DNA from: Alphaproteobacteria bacterium | GTDB lineage: Bacteria > Pseudomonadota > Alphaproteobacteria > Puniceispirillales > Puniceispirillaceae | Direction of reading: 5' to 3' | DNA: 6,909 bases | NCBI GenBank assembly: GCA_011522945.1 | Contig: WTHY01000149.1 | Location: 1-6,909, forward strand | Position numbers and translations under genes: made by a program | The notes under the pieces: model-generated | Told to the model about the DNA's origin: nothing | What the model saw: the letters and a program-made list of their open reading frames with translations, nothing else | Databases searched by the model: none | In this document: positions 1 to 5,953 of the stretch, piece by piece | Numbering within the stretch: position 1 is the stretch's first letter | Layout: each line of letters opens with the position of its first letter

Positions 1-28
1 GCTAGGAGACCGCTCAAGGCCTCCTAGC
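1..28. terminator. Inverted repeat at window start, possible terminator of an upstream gene
   Basis: An 8-bp perfect stem (GCTAGGAG at 1-8, CTCCTAGC at 21-28) encloses a 12-nt loop that could add two more C-G pairs. The downstream run (AATTCCTTTA) is only weakly T-rich, so it is a poor intrinsic terminator on the + strand. The hairpin could end a gene lying left of the window or be an operator for the gene at 130. The window edge prevents a decision. Confidence 0.35.
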
Positions 29-129
29 AATTCCTTTATAAATCTAAGGGCTAAATAGCCGAAAATCCTGTTTGAATAATTAGTCTGTTTATTTGGCCGG
101 CAATACAATCGCAAGTGGAGATAAAGTAG

Positions 130-1440
130 ATGGCAATTCGTTATCTAAAAACAAGTAAACCAATCGCAGAACGTGATGAGGATGATAGTAAAGTCCGCCA
201 AATTGTTGAAGATACACTCGCCGATATTGCAAAGCGCGGTGATGCAGCAATCCGCGAACTATCTGTAAAATTCGATAATTACAACCCGGAAAGCTACCGG
301 TTATCAGAAGCTGATATAGAGGCCTTAATTGCAGAAGTTTCGCCACGAGATATGGAAGACATCAAATTCGCACAGAAACAGGTGCGCAATTTTGCTGAGG
401 CGCAACGTGCTACCATGACTGATGTTGAGGTTGAAACAATGCCCGGCGTTATTCTGGGTCATAAGACTATCCCTGTTCAGTCAGTCGGCTGCTATGTACC
501 AGCAGGTAAATTCCCAATGGTTGCGTCAGCACATATGTCTGTTCTGACAGCTTCAGTTGCAGGCGTGCCCAGAATAGTCGCCGCGACACCCCCGTTTCAA
601 GGCAAGCCAAACCCAGCCGTCATTGCAGCTATGCATTTAGGTGGTGCGCATGAAATATATGTCCTTGGTGGTATGCAAGGCATTGGCGCTATGGCCCTTG
701 GTACAGAAACAATTGAGCCAGTCCATATGCTAGTTGGGCCAGGCAATGCGTTTGTTGCAGAAGCAAAACGGCAACTTTTTGGACGTGTTGGCATTGATTT
801 ATTTGCAGGCCCAACTGAAACGATGGTGATCGCGGATGAAACAGTTGATGCCGAGATATGTGCCACTGATCTCTTAGGTCAGGCTGAACATGGCTACAAT
901 TCCCCGGCAGTTTTACTGACAAATTCAGAAAAACTCGCCAACGATACTTTATCTGAAATTGATAGAATATTAAAGATTCTGCCTACAACGGAAACCGCCT
1001 CTGTGAGCTGGCGAGACTATGGCGAAGTTATCGTATGTGATACTTATGAAGAAATGCTACAGGTCGCAGATGATATTGCCTCAGAACATGTGCAGGTGAT
1101 GACAGATAGAGATGATTGGTTCCTTGAGCATATGACATGCTATGGCGCTTTATTCCTCGGTCCACGCACAAATGTAGCCAATGGGGATAAGGTGATTGGT
1201 ACCAACCATACGTTACCAACTAAGAAAGCTGGGCGTTATACTGGCGGACTTTGGGTTGGAAAATACCTAAAAACACATAGCTATCAGAAGGTTACAACAG
1301 ACGAGGCTGCTGCAAAAATTGGGGCTTATTGCTCACGTCTGTGTATGCTGGAAGGATTTGTTGGCCATGCTGAACAGGCAAATGTACGTGTTAGACGATA
1401 TGGTGGTCAGAATGTACCTTATGGAGAGGCTGCAGAGTAA
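130..1440 (+). CDS. Histidinol dehydrogenase family oxidoreductase (sulfopropanediol 3-dehydrogenase-like paralogue)
   Basis: This 436-residue protein belongs to the zinc- and NAD-dependent HisD family, whose members oxidise a primary alcohol through an aldehyde to a carboxylate in two steps. Family landmarks are intact: VGPGNAFVAEAKRQLFG (202-218), IDLFAGPTE (222-230), likely zinc ligands Gln251 and His254 (QAEHG), Asp353 (NGDKVIGTNH) and His413 (EGFVGHA), and the Glu319-His320 pair (SEHVQV) matching the catalytic pair of HisD. It is probably not the histidine biosynthetic enzyme: no his gene is nearby and it sits with an SDR, as catabolic paralogues often do. The best-known such paralogue, HpsN, oxidises 2,3-dihydroxypropane-1-sulfonate to sulfolactate, and automated pipelines often give that name. 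The substrate here cannot be read from the sequence. The start is supported by a GTGGAG ribosome binding site at 115-120. Family is secure; substrate is not. Confidence 0.88.
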   Translation: MAIRYLKTSKPIAERDEDDSKVRQIVEDTLADIAKRGDAAIRELSVKFDNYNPESYRLSEADIEALIAEVSPRDMEDIKFAQKQVRNFAEAQRATMTDVEVETMPGVILGHKTIPVQSVGCYVPAGKFPMVASAHMSVLTASVAGVPRIVAATPPFQGKPNPAVIAAMHLGGAHEIYVLGGMQGIGAMALGTETIEPVHMLVGPGNAFVAEAKRQLFGRVGIDLFAGPTETMVIADETVDAEICATDLLGQAEHGYNSPAVLLTNSEKLANDTLSEIDRILKILPTTETASVSWRDYGEVIVCDTYEEMLQVADDIASEHVQVMTDRDDWFLEHMTCYGALFLGPRTNVANGDKVIGTNHTLPTKKAGRYTGGLWVGKYLKTHSYQKVTTDEAAAKIGAYCSRLCMLEGFVGHAEQANVRVRRYGGQNVPYGEAAE

Positions 1441-1617
1441 TGATGCAGGCACTAGATAGTCGCATCGTATCACAGAACGCGCTATCGACGCTGCCCTTAT
1501 GCGGGCATAGCGACATAAATGCTAGCTTAGCTTTTTCACCTTGTGTTTCTTCAAAGGTAACAGAAAAATCAACCATGGCATCACCTGTCATCCTTCACAC
1601 CATTTCAGGTCATTCAC
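1441..1617 (+). other. Intergenic gap between the HisD-family gene and the SDR
   Basis: This 177-nt gap holds an imperfect hairpin: CGCTA (1480-1484) with TAGCG (1508-1512) and TGCCC (1492-1496) with GGGCA (1503-1507), with a 7-nt bulge on the 5' arm. It is followed by a tiny stem GCTA/TAGC (1521-1531) running into TTTTT (1532-1536). Together they could act as a weak terminator or attenuator between the two genes. An open frame starting at 1440 crosses the gap but shows no coding character. Confidence 0.3.
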
Positions 1618-2388
1618 ATGTTATCAACCCTTCCTAAAACACCGTCCTTTCGCCTAGATAGCAAACGTGCCCTTATTGCCGGTGCCTCTTCCGGGATTGG
1701 TTTAGCTTGCGCAGTTGCGCTCGCCGAGGCAGGAGCTGAAATCGTAATAACAGCACGTTCATTAGACAAATTGCAGACCCTTCAAGCTGAATTAAAAGCT
1801 GCTGGCCATACAGCTTATGCCCATAAGTTGGACATCACCGATATTGCAGCAACCCGCGCATTTGTCGCTGAGGAAACTGCTTTCGATATTGTTGTGAACT
1901 CGGCAGGCATGGCGCGTCATGGACCTGCGCTTGAGACTGATATTGCAGATTATGAGGCGGTGGAAGCCATCAACCAGAAATCTGCCTTTTTTCTGAATCA
2001 AGCAGCCGCGAAAGCCATGATTGATGCACAGAAAGGTGGTTCAATCATCACGATCTCATCTCAAATGGGGCATGTGGGCGGAATTGAACGTGCCGTATAT
2101 TGCGGAACAAAACATGCGATTGAGGGCTTCACGAAGGCTCAGGCGATTGAATGGGGTCCGCATCAAATTCGTGTCAATACAATCTGTCCAACTTTTATCC
2201 GAACTGCACTTACGGCACCAACTTTTGAAGATCCCAAGAAACGAGAGTGGATAGAAGGCAAAATTAAACTTGGTCGTGTCGGTGAGGTTGAAGATATTAT
2301 GGGGGCTGTTGTGTTTCTGGCATCTGATGCCGCTGCGCTGATAACGGGCACAAGCCTCTTAATTGATGGGGGCTGGACAGCAGGATAA
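1618..2388 (+). CDS. Short-chain dehydrogenase/reductase (SDR) family oxidoreductase
   Basis: This is a 256-residue classical SDR, the usual length for the family, probably a cytosolic NAD(P)-dependent alcohol dehydrogenase or ketoreductase. The Rossmann glycine motif is AGASSGIG (21-28). Asp72 follows strand 3, NSAG (94-97) replaces the common NNAG, and the catalytic set is Asn119, Ser148, Tyr161 and Lys165 (YCGTK). The C-terminus has the typical FLASD...ITGTSLLIDGG pattern. Arg47 after strand 2 (TARS) may favour NADP, which is an inference. The start follows an AGGT at 1607-1610 with 7-nt spacing; about 15 residues precede the first strand, normal for the family. It lies 177 nt downstream of the HisD-family gene in the same direction. 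HisD paralogues and SDRs cooperate in diol oxidation, for example HpsN with HpsO and HpsP, so a shared pathway is plausible. Substrate unknown. Confidence 0.9.
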   Translation: MLSTLPKTPSFRLDSKRALIAGASSGIGLACAVALAEAGAEIVITARSLDKLQTLQAELKAAGHTAYAHKLDITDIAATRAFVAEETAFDIVVNSAGMARHGPALETDIADYEAVEAINQKSAFFLNQAAAKAMIDAQKGGSIITISSQMGHVGGIERAVYCGTKHAIEGFTKAQAIEWGPHQIRVNTICPTFIRTALTAPTFEDPKKREWIEGKIKLGRVGEVEDIMGAVVFLASDAAALITGTSLLIDGGWTAG

Positions 2389-2653
2389 GGTGGCAGCGGT
2401 ACATAGTCACATAGCTATTTATGAGGACAAAATACAGCTGTGGGTTTGAAGTTGTCACGATCTACGAAAAGTTGAGACAAGCAAGTGATGAAAAGTGAAT
2501 TGGCTTAAAAAGAAAAGATGTTTCTGCTGATTGAGACGTATTGATCAGTTTTAGCATAGTGCGCATTCTATCAGGAGATGAAATACCGAGGATGGCCACT
2601 AAATGATGAAACAGTCCGGAACGCATAAATAGTTTGAAAGACAGGATAAAGCT
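2389..2653 (+). other. Intergenic region upstream of the cupin gene
   Basis: This 265-nt gap has no credible gene and no clear terminator for the SDR. It includes an 8-bp palindrome ATAGCTAT (2411-2418) and the promoter-like site listed separately. A reverse-strand open frame covers most of it but runs 159 nt into the cupin gene and has no recognisable domain. Confidence 0.5.
2531..2560 (+). promoter_or_regulatory. Candidate sigma-70 promoter for the cupin/MetE-like pair
   Basis: TTGAGA (2531-2536, 5 of 6 to TTGACA) and CATAGT (2555-2560, 4 of 6 to TATAAT) are separated by 18 nt, about 94 nt before the cupin start. CTGAT (2527-2531) and ATCAG (2544-2548) form an inverted repeat around the -35 element, which could be a regulator site. 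In AT-rich DNA such matches occur by chance, so this is only a candidate. Confidence 0.3.
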
Positions 2654-3637
2654 ATGACACCAGAAGAAATGGATGCGCGCATTGTGCGCTATGGGGAATT
2701 GATACCCTGCCGAACAGCTTTTATTGATGCGCATACACCTGGCTCTAACCAGAAAGAAAATTTCACAATAATTGGCGGCGGTGTATCTGAAGCAGCTGAT
2801 CAACATGTCCATATCAAGGAAACACCTGGTTTCAATATTGGTGCTGCTGGCCAGCCACCTAAATGCCGTAATTCACTCCATACGCACAGAACTGCTGAAG
2901 TATTTTTTGTTCTAACAGGGCGTTGGCGCTTTTTCTGGGGGCGTTGGGGAGATGCAGGCGAAGTTGTCCTAGAGGAAGGTGATATTATCAATATTCCGAC
3001 CGGCATGTTCCGCGGCTTTGAGAATATTGGCACTGATTATGGGATGATCATGGCCATTCTTGGTGGTGATGATGCTGGTGGCGGCGTTTTATGGGCCCCG
3101 CAAGTCATTGAGGATGCACAAGCACATGGTCTTATTCTTGCTGAAAATGGCAAGCTCTATGACACAAAAAAGGGAGAGACGCTACCAGAGGGTATGAACC
3201 CTATGTCAGTAATGGATGAGGCGTCTCTATCAAAATTGGCAGAACCAACAACAGCTGAGGTGGTGTCTAATTATGTGGCACGCTATTGGGACATGATGGC
3301 TTTATCTGACAAACAGCCAGCATCAATCATAGCCGAAAATGGGCTTTTAATAGACAAGCCAGGGTTTGAGGTCGATTTTATTTCAAGACACTCATTATCT
3401 GCGGAACCCTATGCAACGGACAAGCATGAGATTTTGCTGATAATGCGTGGATATTGGCAACTTGGCTGGGGCGATGGATATAGCCGCATTTTGGGCCCTG
3501 GGGATACCTGTGCCGTCCCGCCTGGTTTATTACATAGCCTATCCCCCTCTATGAGCGGAGAGGCTAGCCTATTTCGTGTTCGTAATACAAATGACCCTGC
3601 TGGTCCGACTTGGACTGAGTGGCAAGCTGCGCTGTAA
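2654..3637 (+). CDS. Two-domain cupin protein of unknown function
   Basis: This 327-residue protein has two cupin beta-barrels. Domain 1 has a complete first cupin motif: His76, His78, Glu82 and Gly89 (HTHRTAEVFFVLTG). In the second motif (GDIINIPTGMFRGFEN, 109-124) the usual histidine is Arg120. Domain 2 keeps Glu259 and Gly266 (HEILLIMRG) and a full second motif with His294 (GDTCAVPPGLLH, 283-294), but Tyr and Thr stand where the two HxH histidines should be. Domain 1 probably binds a metal through three side chains, while domain 2 looks degenerate. The bicupin layout recalls gentisate 1,2-dioxygenase-like proteins, but similarity is too loose to name an activity; isomerase, lyase or binding roles are possible. 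The start follows AGGA at 2643-2646, 7 nt upstream. It ends 13 nt before the MetE-like gene, so the two are likely translated from one message and act together. Confidence 0.82.
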   Translation: MTPEEMDARIVRYGELIPCRTAFIDAHTPGSNQKENFTIIGGGVSEAADQHVHIKETPGFNIGAAGQPPKCRNSLHTHRTAEVFFVLTGRWRFFWGRWGDAGEVVLEEGDIINIPTGMFRGFENIGTDYGMIMAILGGDDAGGGVLWAPQVIEDAQAHGLILAENGKLYDTKKGETLPEGMNPMSVMDEASLSKLAEPTTAEVVSNYVARYWDMMALSDKQPASIIAENGLLIDKPGFEVDFISRHSLSAEPYATDKHEILLIMRGYWQLGWGDGYSRILGPGDTCAVPPGLLHSLSPSMSGEASLFRVRNTNDPAGPTWTEWQAAL

Positions 3638-3642
3638 AGGAG
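3637..3642 (+). promoter_or_regulatory. Strong ribosome binding site fixing the MetE-like start
   Basis: AAGGAG overlaps the last base of the cupin stop codon and lies 8 nt before the ATG at 3651. It selects that codon over the in-frame ATG at 3576 inside the cupin gene, and it ties translation of the two genes together. Confidence 0.8.
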
Positions 3643-3650
3643 CTCACATT

Positions 3651-4772
3651 ATGTCAAAAATTCTCACTACCCATGTAGGCTCCCTGCCCCGCAAGCAAGA
3701 TGTTGTTGATATGATTTTTGCCCGGGAAAAAGAACAGCCTTATGACAAGGTCGCATTTGACGCACTTATGACCAAGCGTGTATCTGAGACAGTTAAGCGG
3801 CAAACAGAGGCTGGCATTGATATTGTGTCTGACGGTGAGACTTCGAAAATCTCCTACGCAACCTATGTAAAAGATAGATATACAGGCTTTTCTGGTGATA
3901 GCCCGCGCAATGCCCCTGCCGATTTATTACAATTTCCTGGATTTCTGGAGCGTCAGAATGATTCAGGCGGCACGCCAACTTATAGCCGACCTATGTGCAC
4001 AGGGCCAGTGGACGTCAAAGATGATAGCGACCTGCATAAAGATATCGCCAATCTAAAAGCTGCCATGTCAGAACATGGTGCTCAACGTGGGTTTATGAAT
4101 GCAGCCTCTCCTGGCGTCATATCTTTATTCCTGCAAAATGATTACTATCCAAGCCGTGAAGCCTATCTAGAAGCACTCGCAGACGCGATGAAGGCAGAAT
4201 ATAAGACCATTATTGATAGTGGCTTAGACATTCAGCTAGATTGTCCTGATCTGGCACTATCACGGCATATGCTCTTTACAGACCTGTCCGATGATGAATT
4301 TGTAAAAATCGCAGACATGCATGTGGAAGCGTTAAACCATGCTCTATCTGGCCTGCCGAAAGACCAAATCCGTGTCCATATCTGTTGGGGTAATTATGAA
4401 GGCCCGCATGTATGTGATATCTCTATGGATAAGGTATTTACAACCTTAATGAACACGCATTCAGGGTATGTTCTATTTGAGACCTCAAACCCACGCCATG
4501 CGCATGAATGGGCAGTCTTTCAAGACCGCCGGTCTGAAATCCCTGACGACAAGGTCTTAGTACCCGGCGTGATCGACAGCACTACCAATTTTGTGGAACA
4601 TCCAGAGTTGGTAGCACAACGCATTCGTCGCTTTGCAGATATTGTAGGTGCCGATCGCGTGGTGGCTGGCTCGGATTGCGGCTTTGGTACCTTTGCCGGA
4701 TTTGGTGCTGTAGACCCAGATATTGCCTTTGCCAAGCTAGCAGCTTTATCTGAGGGAGCAGGACGCACGTAA
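3651..4772 (+). CDS. Single-barrel cobalamin-independent methionine synthase (MetE C-terminal domain) family protein
   Basis: This 373-residue protein matches the catalytic half of MetE; the N-terminal barrel of full-length MetE (about 750 residues) is absent. It opens with THVGSLPR (7-14) and has SDGETS (60-65). The zinc site typical of the family is visible: His243 and Cys245 (HIC), Glu277 (FETSNP) and Cys343 (GSDCGFG). Family members use the zinc to activate a thiol that attacks an alkyl group: homocysteine in methionine synthases, coenzyme M in epoxyalkane:CoM transferase, which is of similar size. Which thiol and alkyl donor this one uses is unknown. Lacking the second barrel, it is unlikely to be an ordinary methyl-tetrahydrofolate MetE. 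An in-frame ATG 75 nt earlier lies inside the cupin gene and lacks the ribosome binding site seen here. Its close linkage to the cupin, and proximity to two dehydrogenases, suggests a role in alkyl or thiol compound turnover rather than methionine synthesis. Confidence 0.85.
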   Translation: MSKILTTHVGSLPRKQDVVDMIFAREKEQPYDKVAFDALMTKRVSETVKRQTEAGIDIVSDGETSKISYATYVKDRYTGFSGDSPRNAPADLLQFPGFLERQNDSGGTPTYSRPMCTGPVDVKDDSDLHKDIANLKAAMSEHGAQRGFMNAASPGVISLFLQNDYYPSREAYLEALADAMKAEYKTIIDSGLDIQLDCPDLALSRHMLFTDLSDDEFVKIADMHVEALNHALSGLPKDQIRVHICWGNYEGPHVCDISMDKVFTTLMNTHSGYVLFETSNPRHAHEWAVFQDRRSEIPDDKVLVPGVIDSTTNFVEHPELVAQRIRRFADIVGADRVVAGSDCGFGTFAGFGAVDPDIAFAKLAALSEGAGRT

Positions 4773-4942
4773 CAAGATGCATAGTGCAGGTTTTGTTGCT
4801 GGCAGATGGTCAAACAGGCTTGTGAAATATCTAACTTTCGAAATTAGCAAACCTATCTGAAGGTGTTTAACACGCATAAAAGCAAATTATGGGCAAAGCT
4901 CTCTTTCCAGCAACGCTTCAAATAATATTGTGTCAAGCTAGG

Positions 4943-4999
4943 AAACAGGCTTGAGGGTTTGAAGCACGTAAAACAAACCAATTGGCGCCTGTTTTTTTG
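4943..4999 (+). terminator. Probable Rho-independent terminator after the MetE-like gene
   Basis: AAACAGGC (4943-4950) pairs perfectly with GCCTGTTT (4987-4994), and the 3' arm runs into a TTTTTTT tract. The 36-nt loop is long but can fold further through GGTTT (4956-4960) with AAACC (4975-4979). It lies about 170 nt past the MetE-like stop and before the next gene, a sensible place to end the upstream transcript. The long loop lowers confidence. Confidence 0.5.
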
Positions 5000-5069
5000 C
5001 CTCTGGTTTTTTGCATCTATTTTTTGCTGCCGAGCTGTTAGATAGTTTTGTGAAATCTAATGATGATGT

Positions 5070-5087
5070 TTGCAATATTTCTGTTAC
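5070..5087 (+). promoter_or_regulatory. Candidate Pho box (PhoB binding site) upstream of the plcP-like gene
   Basis: TTGCAAT-ATTT-CTGTTAC has the Pho-box layout of two 7-bp half-sites separated by an AT-rich 4-bp linker, 50 nt before the start codon. By hand count it agrees with the enterobacterial 18-bp consensus (CTGTCATAWAWCTGTMAY) at 13 positions; the second half-site is the better one. plcP is PhoB-controlled in the alphaproteobacteria where it has been studied, so a site is expected here. The first half-site is weak and no good -10 element follows. Confidence 0.42.
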
Positions 5088-5137
5088 ATTGGTAGCTTAC
5101 CGTCGCATCATTACAACACGCAATAGAGCAATCCAGC

Positions 5138-5953
5138 ATGACCAAAACTGGGCCTACCCAGCGCTATAGAAGCATCTTTATTTCTGATACGCATCTTGGG
5201 TCTAAAGGTGCACAGGCAGACGCTCTCCTGCATTTTTTAAGATATACCGAATCTGAGTATCTATATCTGGTAGGCGATATTGTAGATGGCTGGGCGCTGA
5301 AAAGCCGCTGGTACTGGCCACAAAGACATAATGATGTTGTGCAAAAATTATTGGGGAAAGCACGTCGTGGCACAAAAGTCATCTACCTGCCAGGTAATCA
5401 TGATGAATTTGCTCGACATTTCTTAAACACAAGCTTTGGCGATATCGATATCCTGGAAGATACAGTCCATGTAACAGCCGACAATAAACGTATGTGGGTG
5501 GTGCATGGCGATTTGTTTGATGGTGTGATGCAGCATGCTAGGTGGCTTGCCTATATTGGTGATAGAGCCTATACAGCGCTACTTGCGATAAACCGGATTT
5601 TCAACCGCATTAGACAGTTTTTTAACCTGCCATATTGGTCCTTATCACAATATTTAAAACATAAGGTTAAAAAAGCCGTATCCTTTATCTCAGCATTTGA
5701 GACTGCCCTTTCCACAGAGGCAAAAAGACGGGATTGCGATGGTGTTATTTGTGGGCACATTCACAAACCAGAGCTTCATGAAATGCATGATATTATTTAT
5801 GCTAATTGCGGTGACTGGGTCGAAAGTATATCTGCTTTAGTTGAGCACCAGTCAGGTGAGCTTGAAATCATTCAGTGGGCAAATGTCATATCGCTTTCCG
5901 AAAAACGACGTGCAAAATTAGATAAGCCGTTAAAGGAAGCTGGCTCTATATGA
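5138..5953 (+). CDS. plcP: Calcineurin-like metallophosphoesterase, probable PlcP-type phospholipase C
   Basis: This 271-residue protein carries every metal-site motif of the metallophosphoesterase fold: DTH (17-19), GDIVD (46-50), GNHDE (86-90), HGD (123-125) and GHIH (206-209), with NCGDW (223-227) near the end. It belongs to the same broad group as LpxH, and pipelines often call it UDP-2,3-diacylglucosamine diphosphatase. PlcP is preferred because the next gene, overlapping by 4 nt, is an Agt-like glycosyltransferase; the plcP-agt pair is known in marine and soil alphaproteobacteria, while lipid A synthesis in this class generally uses LpxI. PlcP removes the head group of phospholipids to give diacylglycerol under phosphate starvation, acting at the inner membrane. 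No signal peptide is visible; a hydrophobic/basic stretch around 145-185 may contact the membrane. The ribosome binding site is weak (GAG at 5126-5128). A candidate Pho box lies upstream. Fold is certain; the LpxH alternative is not excluded by sequence alone. Confidence 0.8.
   Translation: MTKTGPTQRYRSIFISDTHLGSKGAQADALLHFLRYTESEYLYLVGDIVDGWALKSRWYWPQRHNDVVQKLLGKARRGTKVIYLPGNHDEFARHFLNTSFGDIDILEDTVHVTADNKRMWVVHGDLFDGVMQHARWLAYIGDRAYTALLAINRIFNRIRQFFNLPYWSLSQYLKHKVKKAVSFISAFETALSTEAKRRDCDGVICGHIHKPELHEMHDIIYANCGDWVESISALVEHQSGELEIIQWANVISLSEKRRAKLDKPLKEAGSI

Larger units (their letters stand above)
4773..5137 (+). other. 365-nt non-coding region between the two gene groups
   Basis: No credible gene is seen here. 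The region holds an imperfect dyad CTAACTTTCGAAATTAG (4831-4847), an 11-nt direct repeat AAACAGGCTTG at 4812-4822 and 4943-4953, a related pair TTGTGAAAT at 4820-4828 and 5048-5056 (each soon followed by CTAA), an inverted pair TTAGAT/ATCTAA (5038-5043, 5055-5060), the terminator-like hairpin at 4943-4999 and the candidate Pho box at 5070-5087. It separates the metabolic genes from the lipid-remodelling pair and probably holds the promoter of the latter. Confidence 0.6.

Noticed and set aside
1583..1610. ACCTG/CAGGT inverted repeat before the SDR start
   Set aside because: Only 5 bp per arm with an 18-nt spacer, and one arm includes the likely ribosome binding site; well within chance.
1440..1637. 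65-codon + strand frame whose ATG overlaps the stop of the HisD-family gene
   Set aside because: The overlap could suggest coupling, but the protein has no recognisable motif, the frame runs into the SDR start, and it spans hairpin-rich intergenic DNA.
2462..2812. 116-codon reverse-strand frame between the SDR and the cupin
   Set aside because: It extends 159 nt into the well-supported cupin gene and shows no domain; it is best explained as chance.
3576..3650. 25-codon N-terminal extension of the MetE-like protein
   Set aside because: The strong ribosome binding site at 3637-3642 and the family-typical THVGSLPR close to the N-terminus support the ATG at 3651.
5138..5953. Annotation as the lipid A enzyme LpxH
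   Set aside because: Fold and motifs are shared, but the overlap with an Agt-like gene and the common use of LpxI in alphaproteobacteria favour PlcP. It is kept as the alternative, not excluded.
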